From NCBI GenBank assembly GCA_033977485.1, contig CM066988.1, forward strand, positions 30,004,001 through 30,068,000: DNA of 64,000 bases, in the 5' to 3' direction. This DNA comes from Hydrangea macrophylla (Eukaryota; Streptophyta; Magnoliopsida; Cornales; Hydrangeaceae). The stretch's first letter is position 1; the number at the start of each line of letters is the position of its first letter. A program made the position numbers and the translations under genes. Shown in pieces: positions 53,003 to 64,000 of this stretch. The notes beneath the pieces are model-generated. The model did no database searches. It saw only the letters and a list, made by a program, of their open reading frames with translations, and was not told the DNA's origin.

Positions 53003-56000
53003 CTTTATAGCTTTAACCTAATGAGCCGAGTCAACATCAGTCATTGCCTCTTCGTATGTGGTAGGATCAGATTCAAATTCTATGGAGATAGATTAAAAAA
53101 CTTCTCTTAAGAACATGTATCTATCAGGCTGGCTGATAATCCTCCCACTACGACGAGGTACCAGTGCGAAAATGGGTGAAGAAGTAGTATTTTCTTGATT
53201 TACATCGTTATTAACTACAGGTTGAACTGAGAGCTCTCCTTCTATCTCTCTTAGATCTATCCTTCCCTTAGGTATGTGGTTCATGATATAATCATCCTCT
53301 AAGAAAATAACATTTATACTAACAAACACTTTCTGTTTTCTTGGATCATAAAAATACCATCCATAGGTACCCATACCCTACGAAGTAACATTCTTCCGAT
53401 CTAGAATCCAACTTGCTCATATTTCCTTTCAGCATATGTACCGGACACCCCCATATCCAGAGATGTTGCAAAGAAGGCTTGCGCCTAATCCACATCTCCC
53501 GTGGTGTCCTGGGAACAGATTTGATTGGTACTAGATTTAGTATGTACGCAGCGGTTTCCAAAGCATAACCCCAAAGGAATAAAGGTAAATCCGAATAACT
53601 CATCCTTGACCTAGTCATGTCTAAAAGAGTCCGATTCCTTCTCTCCGCTACACCGTTCTGCTGAGGCGTACCAGCTGCAATCAATTATGACAGAATCCCA
53701 GTCTGTATGAGGTGATCAATATACTCATTAGAGAGGTACTAGCCACCTTGATCAGATCGAATGGCCTTGATATGTGTTCCTAATTGCTTCTCCACTTCAG
53801 CCCTAAACTCTTTGAACTTTTCAAAGGCTTCAGACTTATGCTGTACTAGGTATACATATCCATGCCTAGAGTGGTCATCAGTAAATGTTATGAAATGCTC
53901 ATAACCACCCCGGGGTCTAATAGTTATTGGTCCACACACATCAGTATGAGCTAATTCCAACAACGCATTGGTCCTATTGCCCTTTGTCGGAAAGGACCTT
54001 TTGGTCATCTTACCCTCTAAACAAGACTCGCAGACTTCCATTGGTTCGAGAACCAGTTCGCCTAAGACCCCTTCTTTAACTAGTCTGCCAATCCTATTTA
54101 GGATGATATGGCCAAGCCTCATATGCCAAAGCTTTGTTGGATTAGTAGAAGGTTCCTTTCTGTAGATGGTATAGTTACCACTGAGTTATTAAGTTCCATA
54201 CAAGAGTCTTTAAAAATTAGGAGTAATCACATACAAGCCATTTGATTTTACACCAGAACAAACAAAAGAACCATTTCTTTTAATCACAACTTCAGTTCCA
54301 AAATGAAAAGAATAACCATTATTCGATAAATTTGAAACTGAAATTAAATTACGTCTCATTGAAGGGACATAAAGTACATCTGATAAATTCAAAACTTTAT
54401 TGTCTAGAAATTCTAAAACCACGACTCTTATAGCAACCGCAGATACCGTTGCACTGTAACCTAGAATAAGTACGATCTTCCCATCACTGCACCTCCAGGT
54501 TGATCTGAACCCCTGTAATGAATTACAGATATGGTTAGTCGCACCAGAATCAATGCACCAAGTGTTTGAAGTATCCGTTATAAAATTTACTTCAATCACA
54601 TGTGATTCAATCATACCTTAAACTCTTGTAGCTAAGAATTCTGGACAGTTCCTCTTCTAGTGGCCCTTCTCACCGCATTGGAAACACTTGCCTTTGCCTT
54701 GGCCATCCACCTTCCCTTTGGCCTTACCGTTTTCCTTGGATTTTGCAATCTTAGGGACCGGTCCAACACTTAGACCACCAGTACCTGCCTTTTTCTTCCC
54801 TTTCTTTCCTTTCAGTGTAGATCGGGAGGAGGAAGAACTTTTCTCAACGTTCAGAACGTTGCCCCCAGGTTTGATCACCCCTTCCACTGCCTGTAAAGAA
54901 CTCATTAATTCACTCATTGAGAAATCCATTTTATTCATATTATAATTCAGTTTAAATTGAACGAATGACGGCGACAGCTTATTGAGGATTATATCAACTT
55001 GCATTTGTGCATCGATGTTAGCTCCTAGGGTCTCCAGCTTATTTAAATAATCAATCATTTTTAAAACACGTTCTTTGACTAGAGTCCCTTCCGACATCTT
55101 AGCACTAATTATCTTCTGCATATCTAACTATCTGGCAGGCCTGCCATGCTCCCCAAACATCTTTTTCAGGGATTCGATAATGTCACTAGCAGAATTGTTT
55201 GACTGGAATTGGTGCTGCAACACACCAGCCATTGAGGCCAGAATGTAGCAACGAGCCATTCCATTCGGCTTCTTCTATTTGTCGAACTCGCGTCTGGCAG
55301 CTGCAGAAACATTTACCGTGGGTTCTTCGGGGCATGGGGTAGTAAGGACATATACGTGATCCTCCACAGTTAAAACGATGTCAAGGTTTCGTTTCCATTC
55401 TATGTGGTTATTTCCAGTTAACTTGTTTTGAGTAAGTATGGTGGCAAGTGGACTGAATGTAGGTCCAGACATAATGATTTACTGAAAAAATCAAAAGATA
55501 AAATAAATATGGATATCGGAATTTGTCAGTTTGAAATAAAGAATCCTTAAAACTCTTATTTTAAAACAAAGTCGGCGGAATATCAAAAGGAAAGAGTAAA
55601 GCCTCCGTGTGGTGGTCAATACTTGATCTTTTGATTAATCATGACTTATCCGCTATGCAACTCTTGCAAAACAAGTTATGACTCCCAAACCCTTTTGATC
55701 TCTAAGTTTCTGAATAATGCCCCGTATGGGATCCCTTATCCATAGCTTAGCTAGTGTGTACCATTATCTAGGATCCAATCACAACCGCCTCAAGTAGTGC
55801 CTCCGTGTGGTGGTCACCCTCTAATACGTCTGATTGATCCTATCCATAATAAATTCACATCTAGTAACTAATGAGTAGTGTACCCTCCGTATGGAATGAT
55901 CACCCCTGGCGAGGTGATACAGAATGCACTACTCATCTTACAGTGAACCATGAATGGAAGATCGTGGGTGTTATAAATAAGACCCACTCCTACTAGATTT

Positions 56001-57197
56001 GGTAGAAAAGGATTTTGCTTTTGAAAAATTATTTCTACACAATACCCATAAACATCCAATGATTGCTAATGCGTTGAAAACGGTTTTTGATTTTTATTTT
56101 AGAAAACTTGTTTTTATAATGCATGCAGTAACAACATATTTAATACTCCAATCACAACCAAGCATATAAAAACAAAAAAAACTAAAATTGAAATAAAAAC
56201 ATCCAAACGATGCCTCTATCTCCCATTACTCTATCTCCATACAACCTCCTTCTTGGTTTGATCGCCTCCAGCTCCATCTTCATGGACAACAGCTTGCTCC
56301 TCCATCTTCATGTATATTGTAATTCTATTACATTGGTCCTATGCTTCTTTCAAAGCTTACAATTTATCTAGAAATAAAACTCAACAACAAGAAAATAAAG
56401 AAGGCTCGGGAAACCAGTGCGACTTTCCTTTTCGTAGGATTGAAGTCACAGCACCCTTTACACATGCCTTAAAACCAAACCAACAATAAATACAATTTAT
56501 AATCATCTACCAATCACAAACTTCTTAAAACAAAATTAAAACTTTGATCTTGGTACCATGAGAGATAGAAGATTAATCTTGCTGCAAAAGGGTTAGTCGT
56601 ACGCACATCCATGCACATATAACAAATATGTGTAACTATTGGAACCCCTAATTGATTCACATAGTGCATAAACTCTTTACACACTGAATTAGAACTCAAA
56701 ACAACATCTTACTTCTCTATCACACTTCGATCGATCGAGAAAGGTTCGATCGATCGAACCTTCGATCGATTGAACTTAGTTCAATCGATTGAACTTTCAA
56801 TTTCACAGAAAGGTTTGAAAAATTTACAACATAATTAAAAAAAAATAAAGTATACATTTTAAAAACTTAAAAACTGTAAACTGAACACTTGGACAGAGAA
56901 TCACTCTCGATTGATTGAACACCATTTAATCGATCGAACAGAACCAAAGTTCGATCGATCGAAACTAGTTCGATCGCTTGAGAACAGACGAAGTTCGAGC
57001 GATTGAGACTACTTCGATCGATCGAATCCATCATGCATCCAATGCAATCACAGATTTGTATTCTACTACATAAACACTGCAGAAACAGATCTGTGACGAT
57101 GCAGTTTCAAAAACAGTCCTAAAATCAATATGCAAAATAAAAACTAGTGTTCCAAAATGCATCTATAGATCCAAACAAGTGTGGCTCGGATACCAAT
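53003..57197 (-). pseudogene. copia II duplicate, RT edge to leader
   Basis: Second copy of the copia II interior, lacking the C-terminal half of RT, RNase H and the 3' LTR. It carries the RT linker (53093-53374), integrase in two frames (53346-53684 and 53739-54122), protease (54210-54614), gag (54657-55121 and 55275-55472) and leader. Here the protease frame is continuous across CIDSGATNHICNSLQGF to LSDVLYVPSMRRNLIS because the 38 bp missing from copy 1 are present, so this copy keeps the older state. The zinc-knuckle TAG stop is shared by both copies and predates the duplication. Confidence 0.85.
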
Positions 57198-58680
57198 TGA
57201 TGGAAAAACAGGTTTAAAATAAAATTTTAAACAGGCAGCGGAATGATTATGTTTCAAAAACTTATTGGTAGCCCAGGATCTACTACTCGTCAAATCCATA
57301 GATTCGTATAAAAGAGGGGAACAAGAATTCGTACCTCAGGTCTTGAACCCAATTTTGAATTTCTTTCTCCTAGATGGTGCAGCAGCCTCCATTAGGTTGT
57401 CTTCACCCATATGACTCCTACGGATGCCTGCTGGAAAGACTAGGGTTGGTGGGAACCCTAATAGAGAGGATATTGAAGGTTTGGGAGCTCTAAAAATAGT
57501 TTCTGCAGCTCCTGGCATGTTAAAACGATGAACCCCTATTTCTGGATGCAACTGCCATATTTATAGATTCCCAGAACTGACCTAAAGTTCAAGTGATCGA
57601 AGTGGCTTCGATCGATCGAACCATCTTCTTCGTGATCAAACCTGTCCAGACTTCAATCGATTGAGACAACTTCGATCGATCGAACCTGTGTTGACATCAT
57701 ACTCATATGTCTTTCCAAGTGTCTTGGCGGAGCTAAGAGTGGGACCTCCTAAGCTCTTTATTGATGGCTCAGACCAGTTGTTAATTCCCATGACCAAACT
57801 CTTTGATCAGTAAACTAACCAACTGATCATTTAACGTTTACTCCACTATAAAATGATAATTGAACTCTAACACAAAAGAACATATCCAAAGCGATAACTA
57901 GACTTGTATGTTGTACTAATGTCCCTCTATCTTTAGCATTCGCAATTAGATTCAGGTAGTCGGATAAATGGTTACTATCAACCTGAATCATGATTACTTT
58001 TTGTATTCCTTGAGTCCCATTCACCCCTCATGATTACCGAACATGTTGATAACTACTTATCAACAAGATTACAGTTCTCAGTAATCAACTTGGTGACATT
58101 CTCAAGGGAATGCTTACTCTGAATCAGAGGGTAGATTCTATCTTGACAATATATGTTCACAATCCCATGAACATGACATACCCAAGATACCCGGAGTTGA
58201 TCTTTTATAGACCTCACAGATTGGTAAGTCAAAGCAGCCATATCCATAATTTGTGTCCATAATCGTCTCAAGATTGAGAACACGTACCTTATACAAGTCA
58301 TGAGTTCCTATCGACTGTTGACAGTCTTGAGTGTCAATAGGAAAGCTCAGGTCCGTCAATGCACTATAAGCACTAGCATATTTACTAAGAGTTATACTCG
58401 AGTGATTGAGATTAATCACTCCATCCAATGGTAGTCAATCATGCTATAGTGTAAACCTGATGAGATATCCAGTCTCATCATCCATTGTGACAAGCTCTAA
58501 GTATCAAAGAATAATAATCATATCTCACTTGTATGAATCTCATACACGCACTAATTACTTACTATGATACTTAAGGAACAATCATCTCATGAAAGAAACA
58601 TACACAATGAAGCTGATATCCATATATTAAAATGTCAATATCTCACACATAAAAAATGGTTTGAGGGCACAAACCCAATA
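57198..58680 (-). repeat. copia II 5' LTR, duplicate
   Basis: 1483 bp, same limits as 45954-47436 and nearly identical. The upstream primer site and TCGATCGA palindrome cluster (56727-57030) are duplicated too. Confidence 0.85.
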
Positions 58681-59252
58681 GGCTCCTCAGGACAAGGTTC
58701 AGTAAGAACATATATGTAATCTTTTGCAGTTAACACAATATCTAGGTTTCTTTTTGACTCAGTGAAATTATTTTCAATTAGTTTGTTCTGAGTGAGAATG
58801 GTTGCAAGTGGACTAAAAGCAGACATATCTAATCTGAAACATAAATAAAGATAATTATAAATACAGATATCATAATTTTTACAATACATAAAACAGAATA
58901 ATCCTTTAAAACTATTATTTTGTAAATAAAGTCGTCAGAATATCAAAACAATAAAATGAATCCTCCGAGTGAAGGCCATCATTTTATCTTTTGACTAAGA
59001 ATCACATCATGACTTATCCGCTATGCAACTCTTGCAAAAAAGTTATGACTCCTGACAATTTGGTCTCTAAGTTTATGGATAATGCTCTGAATGAAGTCCA
59101 TTACCCATAGCTTAGCTAGTGTTCACCATTAACTAGAATCCATTAACAATTGTCTCAAGTAGCACCTCTGAATGTCGATCACCCTCTAATACATCTCATT
59201 GATTTAATCCAAAGAAAGTTCATATCTAGTAACCGTCGAATATGATACCCTC
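58681..59252 (-). pseudogene. copia I gag start and leader, duplicate
   Basis: Second copy of 47437-48008 with the MSAFSPLATILTQNKLIENN start (one Ile to Thr change after it). Confidence 0.78.
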
Positions 59253-62044
59253 TATAGATACCCCAATTTTGACCAAATGTCGAATTAAGGGAAGTGTTAC
59301 CTCCAGATCCGATGATGACAATGTCCGAACTAATCTAGGACTTCCAAAGGTGATTCAAGCTCTTTGAAAGGCTCTGCAATTCAAACAAAGAAAGGAAGGA
59401 GAAAAATAAGAGAATAGAAGAAAACGACACATGGCACATTGTTGTGGCAGTCACGGGCTACCGGTACAGCACTCTCTGATTACCGTACAGTAGTTAATAA
59501 GTGCCGCAACGGCACTCACTAATAGCCGCAAATATACATCAAAGCCACAAAAATTAGAATTCCACAAAATTTAGGGTTTTGCCCCTGAAAATACTGAAAT
59601 ACCCTTTCAAAAATTGCCTATATAGAGGGAATGAATATCCCATTACAAGGGACTTGGAATTTTGAATCTTGGAACCTTATCTTGATATCTCTTAAAAATT
59701 ATCTACACGCCATTAGGAGCAAGTCTTTAGAGGAGTTTAAGGAAGAAGTTGCATGTGTTAGAAGAAAAAGAGCTTGAACCACCTTTGAAAGACCTTCAAA
59801 AAACCCAAGAGTTGAGGATAGTTGGAGGTATACTCTAGACTAATAAATCTTAATTTAAGTTCAATCACAATATTAGAAACTTTTAGGATCTTTACACATT
59901 TTGAAAAATTCCTTTCCCACCTCATTTCTTCACACACCACCAATATTGTGATTGAGCTTGCATTTCATTGGTTTGGATCAAAGTAACCTAAGGTTCAAGG
60001 TTAAATAAATCATGAAATTAACTTAGATATTACTTGAGTCTTGGTTTCCTTTTCCCTTTTGATCACAATTATCTCTTAGGATTCATAAGACTTTCAATGC
60101 CTTACTTGAATCCTGAGACTTGGAATCCTTTAATCTTCTTATAAACCATGATTTGTATGAGGATTAAGGTTGATACTTGCATGCTTGGTCAATGAGTCTA
60201 AACCCATCTCCATGGATTAGGTTCATCATTTTGAGATTTCATGAAGTTTCTCCATACTTCATTGAAATCTATAAGTACAAGTGTCTTTAACCTCCAATGA
60301 CCATCAAATGGTAGGAGAAGTAATGTGCGTTAAAGCCAAACTTCGTGGCTTGGTAGTTGGAGTTAACAAATAAAAGATAGATTTGACATTAGTGCAGTGA
60401 GGTCATAAACCACTTTTTATCAAAGATTTTTTAGTTAAATAATGAACCATTGGAATTGAGTGAGACTAATTGGAAAGTGTCAATAACACAAAGTTTTACC
60501 ACTGTGATTTTTGTTTTAATGAGATTTCATGTTTAAAGTGGTTTGTTCATGAGATTTGTGAAGCAACCATAATCTATCCAGAGTTTCATAACAGTAACAC
60601 CTTTTTGAAATAAGTAAATCAGAGCTTTAATCAAGCATTTTTAACTTCAAATTTTTTTTTCTATGAAGTATAATGTGTTAATGAGATCCCCTAAAAAGAT
60701 TAAAGTCTTTCAGATTTATTTACTATTTTTAGAAAATCATACAAAAACATTGGACAGAGAGTTGTAAGTTTCTAAGTGATGTCTAATGTTTCCCCAATTC
60801 CCAGAGATTGAACCGTTGATCTTTAATTTTTATTTTTGGGTTGGAAACTAGGCTGATAGAGGCATCTTGTGTCCAAAATTCATTGACATCAAACCATGGG
60901 AAGCATGCCTTTTCCATTTTTGAAGTTCTGATCTGCTCTTTGTAATTTTCAGAATTTTGTGACCGATTTGACAAACATTGTAAATAATGGTTCAATGACT
61001 TATCTATGACCTAGGGCTCAAACAATGTTTCAATAATGATTATTTAAACTCAAATCCAGATGTTAAATGATCCAAATCAATGAATAGTCCATAGCTTTCT
61101 CTTGTTCACACTCATATATCCATACATATTCATTCATGTAGATTGATACTTGTAATTAGAATTCATTTTGTGTTAGGATTAAAATTGCATTTCGCTGAAC
61201 CAAATTGTGAGTTCCTCATGACCATGTTGGGACTACACCATCTCTGTATGGACATTACAATGGCTCCTAGCCGAGGCTTGTATATCTATAGAAATGATGC
61301 ATTTCCAACTAATTAGAAGGAATTTCATAATTATGTCAATTCCTCCATACTTGATAGATTTAAGCAACAAGTTTAAGGATGTTATTTAGAATTTTATAGT
61401 ACATCTTGATTGAAGCATGTGGACTACCCTCAGTTTTGTAGTTCTATTGAGGTATGATTTCTCAACCTTTCTCTAGTTTAATCATTTCTTGTTTTTTTTT
61501 TTTAAATTTTCGACTACATGTGCAATACCTTAGAATTGGGTCTTACCTTATGTGTATATATGTGATTAGAGACCACTTCTTAGGTTTTATTTTCACTTGT
61601 ATGCATTACACGTTTAATATTCGTGGCTGGATCCCAGGTAAGTTTTATAGTTCCCTGCTAGCACATCATCTTGCTTACTATTTGGAAATATGTGATTTTG
61701 AATGATATTTTATTATTTGTAAACATGCTTTTGTAATGTATATCTATACGTATGTATTATTGAGGGCACATTTAGATTAATAATTCAATTAAATGGATGT
61801 TGAGTAGAGGCCTATCGCAAGATAGGATGAGAGGGGGTGTTTTAATCCGCCGGGCTCCTTTCCTTCCCATTCATAATCCCCGGACCTAGGAATCTCTGGT
61901 TTTCCAAAAAGACCAGTTTGCTTCAAAATGGTTTCTTAATGTTCCTTTTAAAAATTAAGTGGCGACTCATGTTTGTGTATTTTAAAATTGGAAAAGATTT
62001 TTTTTTTTAAAAAACCTGCAGGTAAGAAAAATGCGGTATCTACA
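59253..62044 (+). repeat. gypsy B LTR, copy 2
   Basis: 2792 bp with the same TATAGATACCCC start and TATCTACA end as copy 1; only scattered base differences. Confidence 0.85.
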
Positions 62045-62047
62045 ATC

Positions 62048-62097
62048 TGGCGACTCTGATGGGGATCGAACCCAGAATCTCTGGTTTTGCAGACCAG
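62048..62097 (+). promoter_or_regulatory. primer-binding site with tRNA-like extension, copy 2
   Basis: Identical to 50803-50852. Confidence 0.6.
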
Positions 62098-63325
62098 AAT
62101 TCCTTATTTTTGTTTCAGTCGAGGATTAAACTTAAAAGCATCATTTTAATCAAATTAATTAATCTTTGTGTGCCTGTTGCTTTTCACTTACATGTCCAGC
62201 CAGCCGATTGCACGGAAATATGACCTTGGAGGCTCGGGGCAACTCAGTCAGTCAAGCCATTGTGGGATTGTGTGATCACCCTTGATCTCGTACCATGTGG
62301 TGTATAAAGCATCCTATCAGATGTGTGTCAAGGGTTCCTTATTTGACCAATACTCGGCCTTTGCATGGTAGTTTCTATAGAACCTTTCAATCTTAGGAAA
62401 TCAACTCCTGATTAGGATTATATGCTAGGGAGTTTTGTATGATTACTTGAGATAATGACGATGCTTGTTTGATGTAGGATGTGTAATATTCTAATTACCT
62501 TTTAGCAATTCCTTCTTATGTCCCATGACATTTGGGAACATGCCGAATCTTGATTGAAAGATTACAGTTCATATATTTTGTTAGCTAAGCATCATTGACC
62601 TTGTATGTATATGAATTTATGAAAAGTGCGGTAATAATCCAATCATGTGGTCCTTCTACCCAATGAATTTCAAATCCATCTTTGTAAGCAAACAAAATTT
62701 TTGTCATCTTTACCCCAAGGTTATCTTGAAAAGTTACTTTAAAAAATCTTTAAAATTTTTCATTATCAGGATACGTGTTTTCACATCCTTGAATCCTTGG
62801 GAATAATTTTTTCTAAAGTGATACTTTACAAAATGAGTTTGAAGACGAAAATTCAACCTAATCATCTTTATTGAGAAATGTTTTCATTCTCAAAAGCATT
62901 CTCAATAATTGTTTTCAAAAGATTTATCATCTAAGAAAAACTTTCCAAATGAATGTCAAAAACTTTTTAAGGAACCAACTTTCGAAGGGGTAATAAGGAT
63001 CACAATGAAAGGAGAAATTATTGCACTTGACATGGATAACGATTTTATGTGCTTATGTGTCTTATGTGTTAGGGTTAGGATTTGCTTTTATTTTGGCATA
63101 TAGAGTAGGCACACATGCACGCATGCATTACATCCGTGTGACATATGAACCATTCATTAAAAGTTTCATCAGTTACCTTTTTAAAAAATAAAAGAAGAGG
63201 AACAACAAAAAGTTTTTTGAAAATCATTAAAAATCTTTTGTAGGGCAAAAATATCATCAAGTTCAAGCATGGTCTGGTTTAGAGGTCCCACAGCAAGGTT
63301 AGTATGAAGGGAAGATAACATCGAA

Positions 63326-64000
63326 ATGGAAGACGAAAGGAATGATGAGGAAGTAGCAGAATTGAGGGCATTGGTGGAACAACAAGCAGAACAGATTAGG
63401 AGACAGGTCGAAAACATGAACCGTATGATTGTTATGATTGAAACATTAGCACACCCGCCACCAGTTACAAATCCACCGAACATCGATCCGCTTGTCACAA
63501 GGGAAGAAGGTTTCTACGATGACCCAGAGATGCAGAGAGCCTAGGTTCCCAAAGCAGAGAAAGAAAGGTTAGAAAGAGAAAAGACTGAAAAAGAAAGGAT
63601 AATGGCTGAGAAGATAGAGAAACTGGAGAGGGTAATGCGCAAGGCTCATGGGGTCGATACTTATCTGATGGAGTTAGAAAGGTTGTATGATGGGGTCTGC
63701 GAGACACTACTTATCGGTTTTAATTTGACAGTTTTTGACAAGTTCGATGGGACAGGAAATCCTCCTAGTCATGTGAGGATGTGTATTAGGGCTTTCCAGC
63801 CTAGTGGATTGAGCACCACCATGATGGCCGTCCTATTTTAGCAGACTTTCACTGGGGCTGCTTTGTCCTGGTATCTTACACTTGAACCGAGCAAGACTAG
63901 GATTTGGGAGGAGGTGATTAAAGCATTCATAGCGCTGTATGAGTACAACAACGACTTGGATGTCACAATCTGAGATTTGGAAACCACCAGGCAAGGGAAC
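63326..64000 (+). pseudogene. gypsy B gag, copy 2 (broken, cut by window)
   Basis: It starts MEDERNDEEVAELRALVEQQ. It keeps the T missing from copy 1, so the first frame reads on to DDPEMQRA before a TAG at 63542. Further stops lie near 63839 and 63972, again in front of the DLETTRQGN segment. Because these later stops are shared with copy 1, gag was dead before the duplication. Confidence 0.8.

Larger units (their letters stand above)
53003..64000 (+). repeat. 11.2-kb tandem duplication, copy 2 (runs off window)
   Basis: Head-to-tail copy of 41796 onward. The joint joins gypsy B gag (...AGAGGGCCAATAG) to copia RT (CTTTATAGCTTTAACC...) with only a few bases of possible overlap. About 250 bases of the unit lie beyond the window, so a third copy cannot be excluded. 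Confidence 0.93.
59253..64000 (+). mobile_element. gypsy B (copy 2), 5' part
   Basis: LTR 59253-62044, tRNA-like primer segment 62048-62097, leader 62098-63325, and gag from 63326 to the window edge. Confidence 0.82.

Overview
This is nuclear DNA of a flowering plant, most likely a eudicot. It is AT-rich and full of microsatellites and nested LTR retrotransposons, and it carries intron-containing fragments of plant genes (single-chain urease, TIMELESS, TIM44). No intact host gene is visible. Almost everything is transposable element (TE), and the elements are nested several layers deep.

Region 1 (1-11141). After about 1.7 kb of non-coding flank lies a complete-looking non-autonomous CACTA (EnSpm) DNA transposon at 1728-11081. 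It has 17-bp terminal inverted repeats, an AAA target duplication and arrays of a 20-bp palindrome inside both ends. I see no transposase. Instead it carries, all on the minus strand, exon-intron pieces of at least three host genes (TIM44, urease, TIMELESS) and one more exon set I cannot name. The urease piece lies between two TIM44 exons. Splice sites and reading phase are preserved inside each piece. This captured-gene CACTA is the most interesting object in the window.

Region 2 (11142-48008). An old minus-strand Ty1/copia element (copia I) has its 3' LTR at 11142-12607. It has been split by three insertions. (a) A minus-strand Tat-type solo LTR (13734-35861) is itself split by an 18.9-kb, very young plus-strand Ty3/gypsy Tat element (gypsy A, 16102-34982). 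Gypsy A has 3491-bp LTRs that differ at about three sites, a CATTG duplication and one gag-pol ORF containing a G-patch and a second RNase H. (b) A second minus-strand copia element (copia II, 38574-47436) carries a perfect foldback MITE in its 3' LTR. (c) A degenerate plus-strand Tat element (gypsy B) starts at 48009.

Region 3 (41796-64000). An 11.2-kb unit, running from inside the copia II reverse transcriptase to inside the gypsy B gag, is repeated head to tail. Copy 1 is 41796-53002. Copy 2 is 53003 to the window end. The copies are nearly identical; copy 1 has a 38-bp deletion. The primer-binding region of gypsy B extends into a 50-nt stretch that matches the arm layout of tRNA positions 27-76 in antisense.

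Nothing here looks like a conventional host pathway. The genes relate to each other as TE machinery (gag, protease, reverse transcriptase, RNase H, integrase) and as captured host exons. Boundaries were read by eye, and family assignments come from motif recognition without any database search.
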